DNA of 64,000 bases from Actinomycetota bacterium. Its GTDB lineage: Bacteria; Actinomycetota; Actinomycetes; S36-B12; UBA5976. This document shows, in pieces, positions 57,704 through 64,000 of this stretch. The DNA lies in the NCBI GenBank assembly GCA_009923495.1, contig RFTJ01000001.1:138879-202878 (forward strand). The letters are read 5' to 3'. The notes under the pieces are model-generated. The model did not search any database, had not been told where the DNA came from, and was given only the letters and a program-made list of their open reading frames with translations. Every line of letters begins with the position of its first letter. Positions within the stretch are counted from its first letter, which is position 1. The position numbers and the translations under genes are program-made.

Positions 57704-58102
57704 TTACCAGACGTAGGCGAGGACTTCCCCACCTACACCTTTCGATTCGCACTGACGATCAGTTAATAGGCCACTTGAAGTAGAGATGATTGCCACACCA
57801 AGTCCGCCAAGTACGCGAGGTAATGCAGTGCTCTTTGCATAAACCCGCAGACCAGGTTTTGACACACGACGAACACCAGCGATTGATTTTTCGCGGTTTG
57901 GTCCATACTTGAGTGCAATGTTCAGACTCTTGCCGACTAATTCATCAGCAACACTGAAATCAGCAATGTAACCTTCACGCTTCAAGATCTCAGCAATATG
58001 CTCTTTAATCTTGGAGTGCGGCATAGATACCGACTCTTTGTGAGCCGAGTTAGCATTGCGCACACGCGTTAGCATGTCCGCAATCGGATCGGTCATTGTC
58101 AT
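57704..58102 (-). CDS. rpsH: 30S ribosomal protein S8 (uS8)
   Basis: This 132-residue uS8 has [20 protein letters not shown] and the C-terminal [20 protein letters not shown]. It often represses the spc operon by binding its mRNA. Confidence 0.97.
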   Translation of the reverse strand: MTMTDPIADMLTRVRNANSAHKESVSMPHSKIKEHIAEILKREGYIADFSVADELVGKSLNIALKYGPNREKSIAGVRRVSKPGLRVYAKSTALPRVLGGLGVAIISTSSGLLTDRQCESKGVGGEVLAYVW

Positions 58103-58158
58103 TGGCTTTTCGCCCTTCTCACCGCGGTATCCGCTCGGGACCTACGGTGTGTTGTTGT

Positions 58159-58344
58159 TTACCAGGAACTCTTTGTAATGCCGGGAAGTTCACCACGATG
58201 TGCCATTTCACGGAAGCACACGCGGCAAAGGCCGAATTTGCGATATACAGCATGTGGACGTCCACAACGCTGGCATCGGGTGTAACCACGCACTTTGAAT
58301 TTCGGAGTGCGTTCTGCTTGATTGCGTAGACCAGTTTTTGCCAT
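58159..58344 (-). CDS. rpsZ: 30S ribosomal protein S14, type Z (uS14)
   Basis: This 61-residue short uS14 is the zinc-binding C+ form with Cys24, Cys27, Cys40 and Cys43, and ends [12 protein letters not shown] zinc-independent copy is not in the window. Confidence 0.97.
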   Translation of the reverse strand: MAKTGLRNQAERTPKFKVRGYTRCQRCGRPHAVYRKFGLCRVCFREMAHRGELPGITKSSW

Positions 58345-58347
58345 GGC

Positions 58348-58911
58348 TTATGCCTCCTTAAATGGGAAGCCCAGTTGCTTTAGCAACGCCCGGCCTTCGT
58401 CATCGTTAGCAGCTGAAGTAACTAGCGTGATATCCATACCGCGCTGACGATCAACTGAATCCTGATTGATTTCGTGAAACATAACTTGCTCAGTCAAACC
58501 GAAAGTGTAGTTTCCACGGCCATCAAACTGCTTTGCTGACAGACCACGGAAGTCCCTGATTCGAGGCAATGCAAGAGTTAACAAACGATCTAGGAACTCC
58601 CACATACGATCGCCGCGAAGCGTTACATGGGCGCCGATTGGCATACCTTCACGAAGTTTGAACTGGGCAATCGAGAGGCGAGCCTTAGTTACCTGTGGCT
58701 TCTGGCCAGTGATTGCAGTTAAGTCGCGAATTGCACCTTCGATTAATTTTGAGTCACGAGCAGCTTCGCCAACTCCCATGTTGACAACGATCTTTGTAAG
58801 ACCAGGAACCTGCATAGGGTTTGAGAAGTTGAACTCTGCTTGAAGCGCAGGAACAATCTCGGAACGATAACGCGCCTTAAGACGTGGAATCTCAGTTGTT
58901 GATGTCGACAT
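58348..58911 (-). CDS. rplE: 50S ribosomal protein L5 (uL5)
   Basis: This 187-residue uL5 has [43 protein letters not shown] and the end [13 protein letters not shown]. It binds 5S rRNA. Confidence 0.97.
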   Translation of the reverse strand: MSTSTTEIPRLKARYRSEIVPALQAEFNFSNPMQVPGLTKIVVNMGVGEAARDSKLIEGAIRDLTAITGQKPQVTKARLSIAQFKLREGMPIGAHVTLRGDRMWEFLDRLLTLALPRIRDFRGLSAKQFDGRGNYTFGLTEQVMFHEINQDSVDRQRGMDITLVTSAANDDEGRALLKQLGFPFKEA

Positions 58912-59258
58912 TAGATGTCCTTTCCAGTGCGACGAGCAACGCGAACGCCACGAGAACCTTCGTAAGTTGTTCCATCAGCGCGAGTCTTGGTTACCTCGTC
59001 GCGGCGCGCACCGACACGAGTGGGTTTGCCATCAACGATTAGCTGCACATTTGAAACATGAATTGGAGCTTCAACAGTTTCGATGCCACCAACAACCGCG
59101 CCACGAGCAGTGGTTGTTTGACGGACGTGACGCTTAATGCGGTTTACGCCCTCAACAATTACCTTGTTAGCTTCTGCATCTACTGAAAGAACAGTGCCGC
59201 GAACGCCTTTGTCCTTGCCTGCAATTACTAGAACTTCATCACCAGATTTGATTTTCAT
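58911..59258 (-). CDS. rplX: 50S ribosomal protein L24 (uL24)
   Basis: This 115-residue KOW-domain protein has [38 protein letters not shown] and a basic tail. Its start overlaps the rplN stop. Confidence 0.97.
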   Translation of the reverse strand: MKIKSGDEVLVIAGKDKGVRGTVLSVDAEANKVIVEGVNRIKRHVRQTTTARGAVVGGIETVEAPIHVSNVQLIVDGKPTRVGARRDEVTKTRADGTTYEGSRGVRVARRTGKDI

Positions 59259-59626
59259 TACAAAACCTCCGGTGCTAGAGAAATAATCTTCATGAATTTC
59301 TTATCGCGAAGCTCACGACCAACTGGGCCGAAGATACGGGTGCCGCGTGGTTCACCGTCGGCCTTCAAAATCACGGCTGCGTTTTCGTCAAACTTGATGT
59401 AAGAACCATCTGGACGACGACGTTCTTTGGTTGTGCGAACGACAACTGCCTTAACGACGTCACCTTTCTTTACGTTGCCGCCAGGAATTGCATCCTTAAC
59501 GGTGGCAACAACAATGTCACCAATTCCGGCGTAGCGACGCGCTGAACCACCTAACACGCGGATAACCAAGATTTCCTTGGCTCCCGTGTTGTCGGCAACG
59601 CGAAGTCGCGACTCTTGCTGAATCAC
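59258..59626 (-). CDS. rplN: 50S ribosomal protein L14 (uL14)
   Basis: This 122-residue uL14 has [32 protein letters not shown] and [20 protein letters not shown]. Confidence 0.98.
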   Translation of the reverse strand: MIQQESRLRVADNTGAKEILVIRVLGGSARRYAGIGDIVVATVKDAIPGGNVKKGDVVKAVVVRTTKERRRPDGSYIKFDENAAVILKADGEPRGTRIFGPVGRELRDKKFMKIISLAPEVL

Positions 59627-59641
59627 TTTTCTCCCCTACCC

Positions 59642-59908
59642 TTACTTGGCCTTCTCGAGAATCTCGACCATGCGCCAACGCTTAGTTGCACTTAGTGGAC
59701 GAGTTTCCATTAACAAAACGCGATCGCCGATTCCAGCACTGTTGGTTTCGTCGTGCGCCTTCAACTTGCTAGTGCGACGAACAACTTTGCCGTACAGCGG
59801 ATGCTTGAACCGGTCTTCAACAGCTACCACGATGGTTTTGTCCATCTTGTCGCTGATAACTAGACCTTCGCGGACCTTGCGGTCGCCACGCTCTACTGAT
59901 TCGCTCAT
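59642..59908 (-). CDS. rpsQ: 30S ribosomal protein S17 (uS17)
   Basis: This 88-residue uS17 has [39 protein letters not shown] and [16 protein letters not shown]. It overlaps the rpmC end by 4 bases. Confidence 0.97.
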   Translation of the reverse strand: MSESVERGDRKVREGLVISDKMDKTIVVAVEDRFKHPLYGKVVRRTSKLKAHDETNSAGIGDRVLLMETRPLSATKRWRMVEILEKAK

Positions 59909-60138
59909 GCGCTTACCTCACTGCTTTCAACTGGAGTGATGCCGAGTTCGCGTTCACGCATAACGGTGTACACGCGAGCGATGTCCTTGCGAACAACTCG
60001 CAACCGACCATGACTCTCAAGCTGACCAGTAGCAGCCTGGAATCGAAGATTGAATAACTCTTCTTTGGCTTCGCGCAACTTCGAAATCAATTCGTCGTTG
60101 GCAAGTCCACGCAAGTCATTTGTTGATGTGGTAGCCAT
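59905..60138 (-). CDS. rpmC: 50S ribosomal protein L29 (uL29)
   Basis: This 77-residue two-helix protein has [20 protein letters not shown] and the conserved [20 protein letters not shown]. The ATG at 60138 overlaps the rplP stop (TAATG), with GAGAGG 7 bases upstream. It forms part of the nascent-chain exit region. Confidence 0.97.
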   Translation of the reverse strand: MATTSTNDLRGLANDELISKLREAKEELFNLRFQAATGQLESHGRLRVVRKDIARVYTVMRERELGITPVESSEVSA

Positions 60139-60551
60139 TAGATTTCCTCTCGGGCCACAATGCGGCACTTCATCGGCAATTTGTGCATTGCACGAGTCAG
60201 CGCTTCGCGAGCGACTTTTTCGTTAGGGAACGCGATTTCGAACATCACGCGACCTGGCTTAACGTTGGCGACCCACCATTCAGGTGAACCCTTACCAGAA
60301 CCCATTCGAGTTTCAGCTGGCTTTTTGGTTAGTGGGCGATCTGGATAAATGTTGATCCAAACTTTTCCACCACGGCGAATGTGACGGGTCATGGCAATAC
60401 GAGCAGACTCAATTTGACGGTTGGTTACGTATGCAGGCTCTAGTGCTTGCAAACCCCATTGACCGAAAGTGACAGCATTGCCGCCCTTGGATGCGCCTGA
60501 GCGATCAGGGTGATGCTGCTTACGGTGCTTAACGCGACGTGGAATTAACAC
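60138..60551 (-). CDS. rplP: 50S ribosomal protein L16 (uL16)
   Basis: This 137-residue uL16 starts (M)[13 protein letters not shown] at a GTG with AAGGGG 7 bases upstream. It has [21 protein letters not shown] longer in-frame reading upstream is an artefact inside rpsC. Confidence 0.97.
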   Translation of the reverse strand: MLIPRRVKHRKQHHPDRSGASKGGNAVTFGQWGLQALEPAYVTNRQIESARIAMTRHIRRGGKVWINIYPDRPLTKKPAETRMGSGKGSPEWWVANVKPGRVMFEIAFPNEKVAREALTRAMHKLPMKCRIVAREEI

Positions 60552-60553
60552 GA

Positions 60554-61327
60554 TTATGCCCCTTCCGTTACAGCAGCTGCTACTGGTTCTGCAGCAGGTG
60601 CGGAGGTCTCTGTGCGTGGTGCGCGCGCAGTGCGAGGAGTCTTGCCAGCTCGAGCAGCAGCCGCAGCTTGCTCGCGTTCGGCACGCGAGCCAAGGGCATC
60701 GCCCTTGTAAATCCAAACCTTGACGCCAATTCGACCGAATGTGGTACGTGCTTCGTAGAATCCGTAATCAATATCAGCGCGAAGTGTGTGCAATGGAACA
60801 CGACCTTCACGGTAGAACTCGCGACGACTCATTTCAGCGCCGCCAAGACGACCGGAAACTTGAATACGAATGCCTTTAGCGCCGGACTTGAGAGCACTTT
60901 GCATACCCTTTTTCATGGCACGGCGGAATGAAACACGACTTGAGAGCTGTTCGGCCACTCCCTGAGCAACAAGTTGAGCATCTACCTCAGGATTCTTGAC
61001 TTCTAGAACGTTTAGCTGAACCTGTTTGCCAGTTAGTTTTTCCAAACGGCCACGAAGTACATCGGCTGCTTCACCACGGCGACCGATAACAATTCCTGGA
61101 CGAGCAGTGTGAATGTCAACGCGAACACGATCACGGGTGCGCTCGATTTCGACTCGGGCAATACCTGCACGCTCCATACCCTGTGACATAAGTTCGCGAA
61201 TCTTTACATCCTCTGCGACATAATCGCGGTAGCGCTCGCCCTTCTTTTGTGAATCTGCAAACCACTTTGAGCGGTAATCGGTTGTGATGCCTAGGCGGAA
61301 ACCATAGGGGTTAATTTTTTGACCCAC
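60554..61327 (-). CDS. rpsC: 30S ribosomal protein S3 (uS3)
   Basis: This 257-residue uS3 has [14 protein letters not shown], the KH domain [20 protein letters not shown] and [15 protein letters not shown]. The C-terminal tail of about 40 residues is Ala/Thr/Arg-rich. Confidence 0.97.
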   Translation of the reverse strand: MGQKINPYGFRLGITTDYRSKWFADSQKKGERYRDYVAEDVKIRELMSQGMERAGIARVEIERTRDRVRVDIHTARPGIVIGRRGEAADVLRGRLEKLTGKQVQLNVLEVKNPEVDAQLVAQGVAEQLSSRVSFRRAMKKGMQSALKSGAKGIRIQVSGRLGGAEMSRREFYREGRVPLHTLRADIDYGFYEARTTFGRIGVKVWIYKGDALGSRAEREQAAAAARAGKTPRTARAPRTETSAPAAEPVAAAVTEGA

Positions 61328-61329
61328 GA

Positions 61330-61704
61330 TTAACCCTTCTTTCCGGAGTTAGTTTCAACTGATTCGACAACGACAGTGATGTGACTTGTGCGCTTCATAA
61401 TTGCTCCAGCACGACCCTGAGCGCGAGGACGGAAACGCTTCATGGTTGGGCCTTCATCGACATATGCTTCAGCGATCACCAAGGTGCGGGGATCTAAGTT
61501 GAAGTTGTTTGTGGCGTTGGCAACAGCACTATCTAGTACTTTGCCAATCGGCTCGCTTGCAGTTTGCGGCGCGAAACGTAACAATGTCTGTGCCTCAGTG
61601 GCCGACATGCCGCGAATCAGGTTAATGACACGTCGCGCCTTTTGCGGCGTAACGCGTACGAACCGTGCCGATGCACGCGCCGAGTTAATTGCGGCGGCTT
61701 CCAT
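61330..61704 (-). CDS. rplV: 50S ribosomal protein L22 (uL22)
   Basis: This 124-residue uL22 has [20 protein letters not shown], the tunnel loop [20 protein letters not shown] and HITVVVES. Confidence 0.97.
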   Translation of the reverse strand: MEAAAINSARASARFVRVTPQKARRVINLIRGMSATEAQTLLRFAPQTASEPIGKVLDSAVANATNNFNLDPRTLVIAEAYVDEGPTMKRFRPRAQGRAGAIMKRTSHITVVVESVETNSGKKG

Positions 61705-61762
61705 CAGTGTCCCCTTGCTCTCTCTACTTCAAAAACTTCTCTAGGCAACCAGTGCGAATGCA

Positions 61763-62044
61763 CTACTTGCGCTTTGCCTTACGATCGTCCTTCACGTGAC
61801 CTTTAAAGGTACGAGTTGGTGCGAATTCACCAAGTTTGTGACCGACCATGTCTTCGGTAACAAAAACTGGAACGTGCTTGCGACCATCATGCACAGCCAA
61901 GGTATGACCGAGCATTGCAGGCGAGATAACCGAGCGACGTGACCAAGTCTTGATTACATTCTTGGTTCCCTTAGCGTTCTGATCATCAACCTTCTTTTGT
62001 AGGTGACCATCAATGAACGGACCTTTTTTCAAACTACGTGGCAC
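61763..62044 (-). CDS. rpsS: 30S ribosomal protein S19 (uS19)
   Basis: This 93-residue uS19 has [38 protein letters not shown] and [18 protein letters not shown]. Confidence 0.98.
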   Translation of the reverse strand: MPRSLKKGPFIDGHLQKKVDDQNAKGTKNVIKTWSRRSVISPAMLGHTLAVHDGRKHVPVFVTEDMVGHKLGEFAPTRTFKGHVKDDRKAKRK

Positions 62045-62055
62045 TGCAACAACTC

Positions 62056-62892
62056 CTAGCGCTTCTTGCCGGTCTTGCGACGACGAACGATCATCTTGTC
62101 ACTGGCCTTGTTGGCCGCGCGGGTGCGACCTTCTGGCTTACCAGCTGGGTTAACTGGGTGACGTCCACCAGAAGTCTTGCCTTCACCACCACCATGTGGG
62201 TGATCTACTGGGTTCATGGCGACACCACGAACGGTTGGGCGCTTGCCCTTCCAACGCATACGGCCAGCCTTACCCCAGTTGATGTTGCTCTGCTCGGCGT
62301 TGCCAACTTCACCAACGGTTGCTCGGCAACGAGCGTCAACGTTACGGATTTCACCTGATGGCATTCGTAACTGTGCGTAAGGTCCATCTTTTGCTACCAA
62401 CTGGACGCTGGTGCCTGCGCTTCGAGCAATCTTTGCTCCACCACCTGGGCGAAGTTCAATTGCGTGCACAACGGTACCTACTGGAATGTTGCGAAGAGGC
62501 AAGTTGTTACCTGGCTTGATATCAGCAGCTGGACCGGTTTCAACGCGATCGCCTTGCTTTAACTTATTTGGGGCAATGATGTAACGCTTTTCCCCGTCTG
62601 CGTAATGCAACAAGGCAATGCGAGCCGTGCGGTTTGGGTCGTACTCAATGTGTGCAACTTTTGCCGGTACACCATCTTTGTCGGCACGACGGAAGTCGAT
62701 AACGCGGTAGGCACGCTTGTGGCCGCCACCTTGATGGCGAGCAGTTACGCGACCTGAACTGTTACGACCACCTTTGCTGTGCAACGGGCGTACGAGTGAC
62801 TTCTCCGGTGTTGACCGGGTGATCTCGACGAAGTCGGCAACACTTGAGCCACGACGGCCCGGTGTAGTCGGCTTGTACTTACGGATTCCCAT
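62056..62892 (-). CDS. rplB: 50S ribosomal protein L2 (uL2)
   Basis: This 278-residue uL2 has [39 protein letters not shown] and [19 protein letters not shown] with the conserved His near the peptidyl-transferase centre. Confidence 0.98.
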   Translation of the reverse strand: MGIRKYKPTTPGRRGSSVADFVEITRSTPEKSLVRPLHSKGGRNSSGRVTARHQGGGHKRAYRVIDFRRADKDGVPAKVAHIEYDPNRTARIALLHYADGEKRYIIAPNKLKQGDRVETGPAADIKPGNNLPLRNIPVGTVVHAIELRPGGGAKIARSAGTSVQLVAKDGPYAQLRMPSGEIRNVDARCRATVGEVGNAEQSNINWGKAGRMRWKGKRPTVRGVAMNPVDHPHGGGEGKTSGGRHPVNPAGKPEGRTRAANKASDKMIVRRRKTGKKR

Positions 62893-62921
62893 GAATTTGT
62901 CCCTATTCTGTCTTGGTCCAG

Positions 62922-63221
62922 TTAGCTAACTGGTCCACCAAAGATGTCGATACGGTCGCCAGCTGCCACGGTTACGATTGCTCGCTTGGTGTCTGGGCGC
63001 TTGCCAAAGCCAGTACGAGTGCGCAAGCGCTTGCCCTGGCGGTTGATGATGTTCACGCCGGTGACTTTTACCCCGAAAACTTCGGCTACGGCCAACTTGA
63101 TTTGAGTCTTGTTGGCATCTGGGCGAACAACGAATGTGTACTTGTTTTCATCAAGAAGCGCATAGCTCTTTTCTGAAATGACTGGTGCTAAAAGAATGTC
63201 GCGTGGGTCTGCGATTTTCAT
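62922..63221 (-). CDS. rplW: 50S ribosomal protein L23 (uL23)
   Basis: This 99-residue uL23 has [40 protein letters not shown]. It makes the main docking site for SRP and trigger factor. Confidence 0.97.
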   Translation of the reverse strand: MKIADPRDILLAPVISEKSYALLDENKYTFVVRPDANKTQIKLAVAEVFGVKVTGVNIINRQGKRLRTRTGFGKRPDTKRAIVTVAAGDRIDIFGGPVS

Positions 63222-63224
63222 GAC

Positions 63225-63899
63225 TTACGCCTCCACTTCTGCAGAAGTTGCAACTGCGGTAACGGACTTGCCGCGAGCTGGACCTGCGATAAAGGTTTCA
63301 AGCGCAGCCTTGGTGAATACAACATCATCGCTGATAAGTACGTCGTAGGTGTTCAATTGGTCGACAACTAATACGTGTACATTCTGTGCGTTGCGCAAGC
63401 TAACCGCTGAAACGACTTCGGTGCGGTCTAGGACGACCAAGATGTTCTTAGCAGTTGAAATGTTTGCTAATGCAGCTAGTGCACTCTTGGTGGATGGGTT
63501 TTCGCCTTCAACAATTGCTGAAACAACGTGAACTTGACCATTACGAGCGCGGTCTGAAAGTGCCCCACGAAGAGCAGCTACTTTCATTTTCTTCGGGGTG
63601 CGCTGTGAGTAATCACGAGGTGTTGGTCCATGGACCACGCCACCGCCGCGGTACTGCGGAGCACGAATCGAGCCCTGACGAGCGCGACCGGTTCCCTTCT
63701 GCTTGAAAGGCTTCTTACCTGATCCGCTTACTTCACCACGGTCTTTGGTGTCGTGGTTACCACTGCGAGCAGCAGCAAGCTGGGCAACTACTACCTGATG
63801 AATAAGTGCAACATTTGCCTGCACATCAAAAAGTTCTGCAGGTAATTCAACCTTGCCAGCTTTTGTGCCTTCTGGTGTCTTAACGTCTACTGAAGTCAT
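63225..63899 (-). CDS. rplD: 50S ribosomal protein L4 (uL4)
   Basis: This 224-residue uL4 has the tunnel-lining loop [20 protein letters not shown] and [19 protein letters not shown]. It lies between rplC and rplW as in S10 operons. Confidence 0.97.
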   Translation of the reverse strand: MTSVDVKTPEGTKAGKVELPAELFDVQANVALIHQVVVAQLAAARSGNHDTKDRGEVSGSGKKPFKQKGTGRARQGSIRAPQYRGGGVVHGPTPRDYSQRTPKKMKVAALRGALSDRARNGQVHVVSAIVEGENPSTKSALAALANISTAKNILVVLDRTEVVSAVSLRNAQNVHVLVVDQLNTYDVLISDDVVFTKAALETFIAGPARGKSVTAVATSAEVEA

Positions 63900-63901
63900 G
63901 G

Positions 63902-64000
63902 TTATGCTCCCTTCGCTGCAGTGCGAAGTAGAACTACGCTGCCGGTAGGACCTGGAATTGCACCTTTGATCAAGATGATGCCTTTTTCGGCGTCAACTGC
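63902..64000 (-). CDS. rplC: 50S ribosomal protein L3 (uL3), C-terminal part only
   Basis: The last 32 codons and stop are in the window: [20 protein letters not shown] then [12 protein letters not shown]. The GAIPGPTGS end is diagnostic of uL3. The rest lies beyond the right edge. The stop is 2 bases before the rplD start. Confidence 0.95.
   Translation of the reverse strand, partial: AVDAEKGIILIKGAIPGPTGSVVLLRTAAKGA

Noticed and set aside
60554-60716. N-terminal extension of L16 to 60716
   Set aside because: The extra 55 residues lie wholly inside rpsC, are Cys-rich and unlike any L16; the GTG at 60551 has a strong ribosome-binding site.

Overview
The window is a gene-dense chromosome segment of an actinobacterium with moderate to low GC content. 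The actinobacterial signs are the mec/cysO/cysM cysteine cluster, DUF3039 and DUF2017 next to clpS, a Rv3654c-Rv3660c-type Tad pilus locus, excalibur and GerMN/Gmad2 domains, a DUF3618 protein, and the long block S10-spc-alpha operons, truA, rplM-rpsI, glmM, glmS, acpS, alr, tsaE, tsaB, rimI, tsaD, which runs in the same order as in Streptomyces. A green-absorbing actinorhodopsin, very short intergenic spaces and many 1-4 base stop/start overlaps suggest a small-genome freshwater lineage such as Nanopelagicales (acI) or Luna-type Microbacteriaceae. The sequence alone does not settle which.

Layout. 1-2.9 kb: a corrinoid methyl-transfer pair (partial methyltetrahydrofolate methyltransferase and a B12-binding protein), divergent from folD, then a flavodoxin-fold oxidoreductase. 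2.9-12.5 kb: PEP carboxylase, tRNA-Lys, rmuC, a secreted HNH/excalibur nuclease, a GerMN-Gmad2 lipoprotein, thymidine kinase, DUF3618, a Ni/Co transporter, an MFS carrier and tRNA-Leu. 12.5-14 kb: a secreted RTX-repeat beta-roll protein. 14.1-20.2 kb: rdgB, rph, murI, cysO-cysM, mec, actinorhodopsin with its own terminator, DUF2017, clpS and DUF3039. This is a known actinobacterial neighbourhood into which the rhodopsin has been inserted and in which cysO-cysM has been flipped. 20.3-29.8 kb: two VOC proteins, DUF805, tmRNA (ssrA), an RsbW-like kinase, smpB, a FtsEX-linked M23 hydrolase, ftsX, ftsE, prfB and an acyltransferase-SGNH fusion. 29.9-33.9 kb: a compact Tad pilus operon in which tadC appears fused in frame to the Flp-like pilin. 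34-43 kb: dedA, a methyltransferase, the t6A genes with alr and acpS, an NlpC/P60 protein, glmS and glmM. 44.2-64 kb: an almost unbroken minus-strand ribosomal-protein superoperon with rpoA, infA, secY, adk and map, interrupted by a two-helix K+ channel gene. It runs off the right edge inside rplC.

How the genes work together. The left end handles one-carbon units: the corrinoid pair can hand methyl groups to folate, FolD oxidises them onward, and the NiCoT transporter could supply cobalt. Rhodopsin adds light-driven proton pumping. The murI, alr, glmM, glmS, M23 and FtsEX genes serve cell-wall synthesis and division. tmRNA with SmpB, ClpS, PrfB and the t6A genes support translation quality. 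The secreted nuclease with thymidine kinase suggests reuse of environmental DNA. No CRISPR array, insertion sequence, rRNA or clear phage gene was seen, and no gene-free stretch exceeds about 300 bases.

The points most worth a second look are the TadC-pilin fusion, the rhodopsin insertion and cysO-cysM inversion, a structured leader between rpmJ and rpsM, the channel gene between map and infA, and the monoderm RTX protein.
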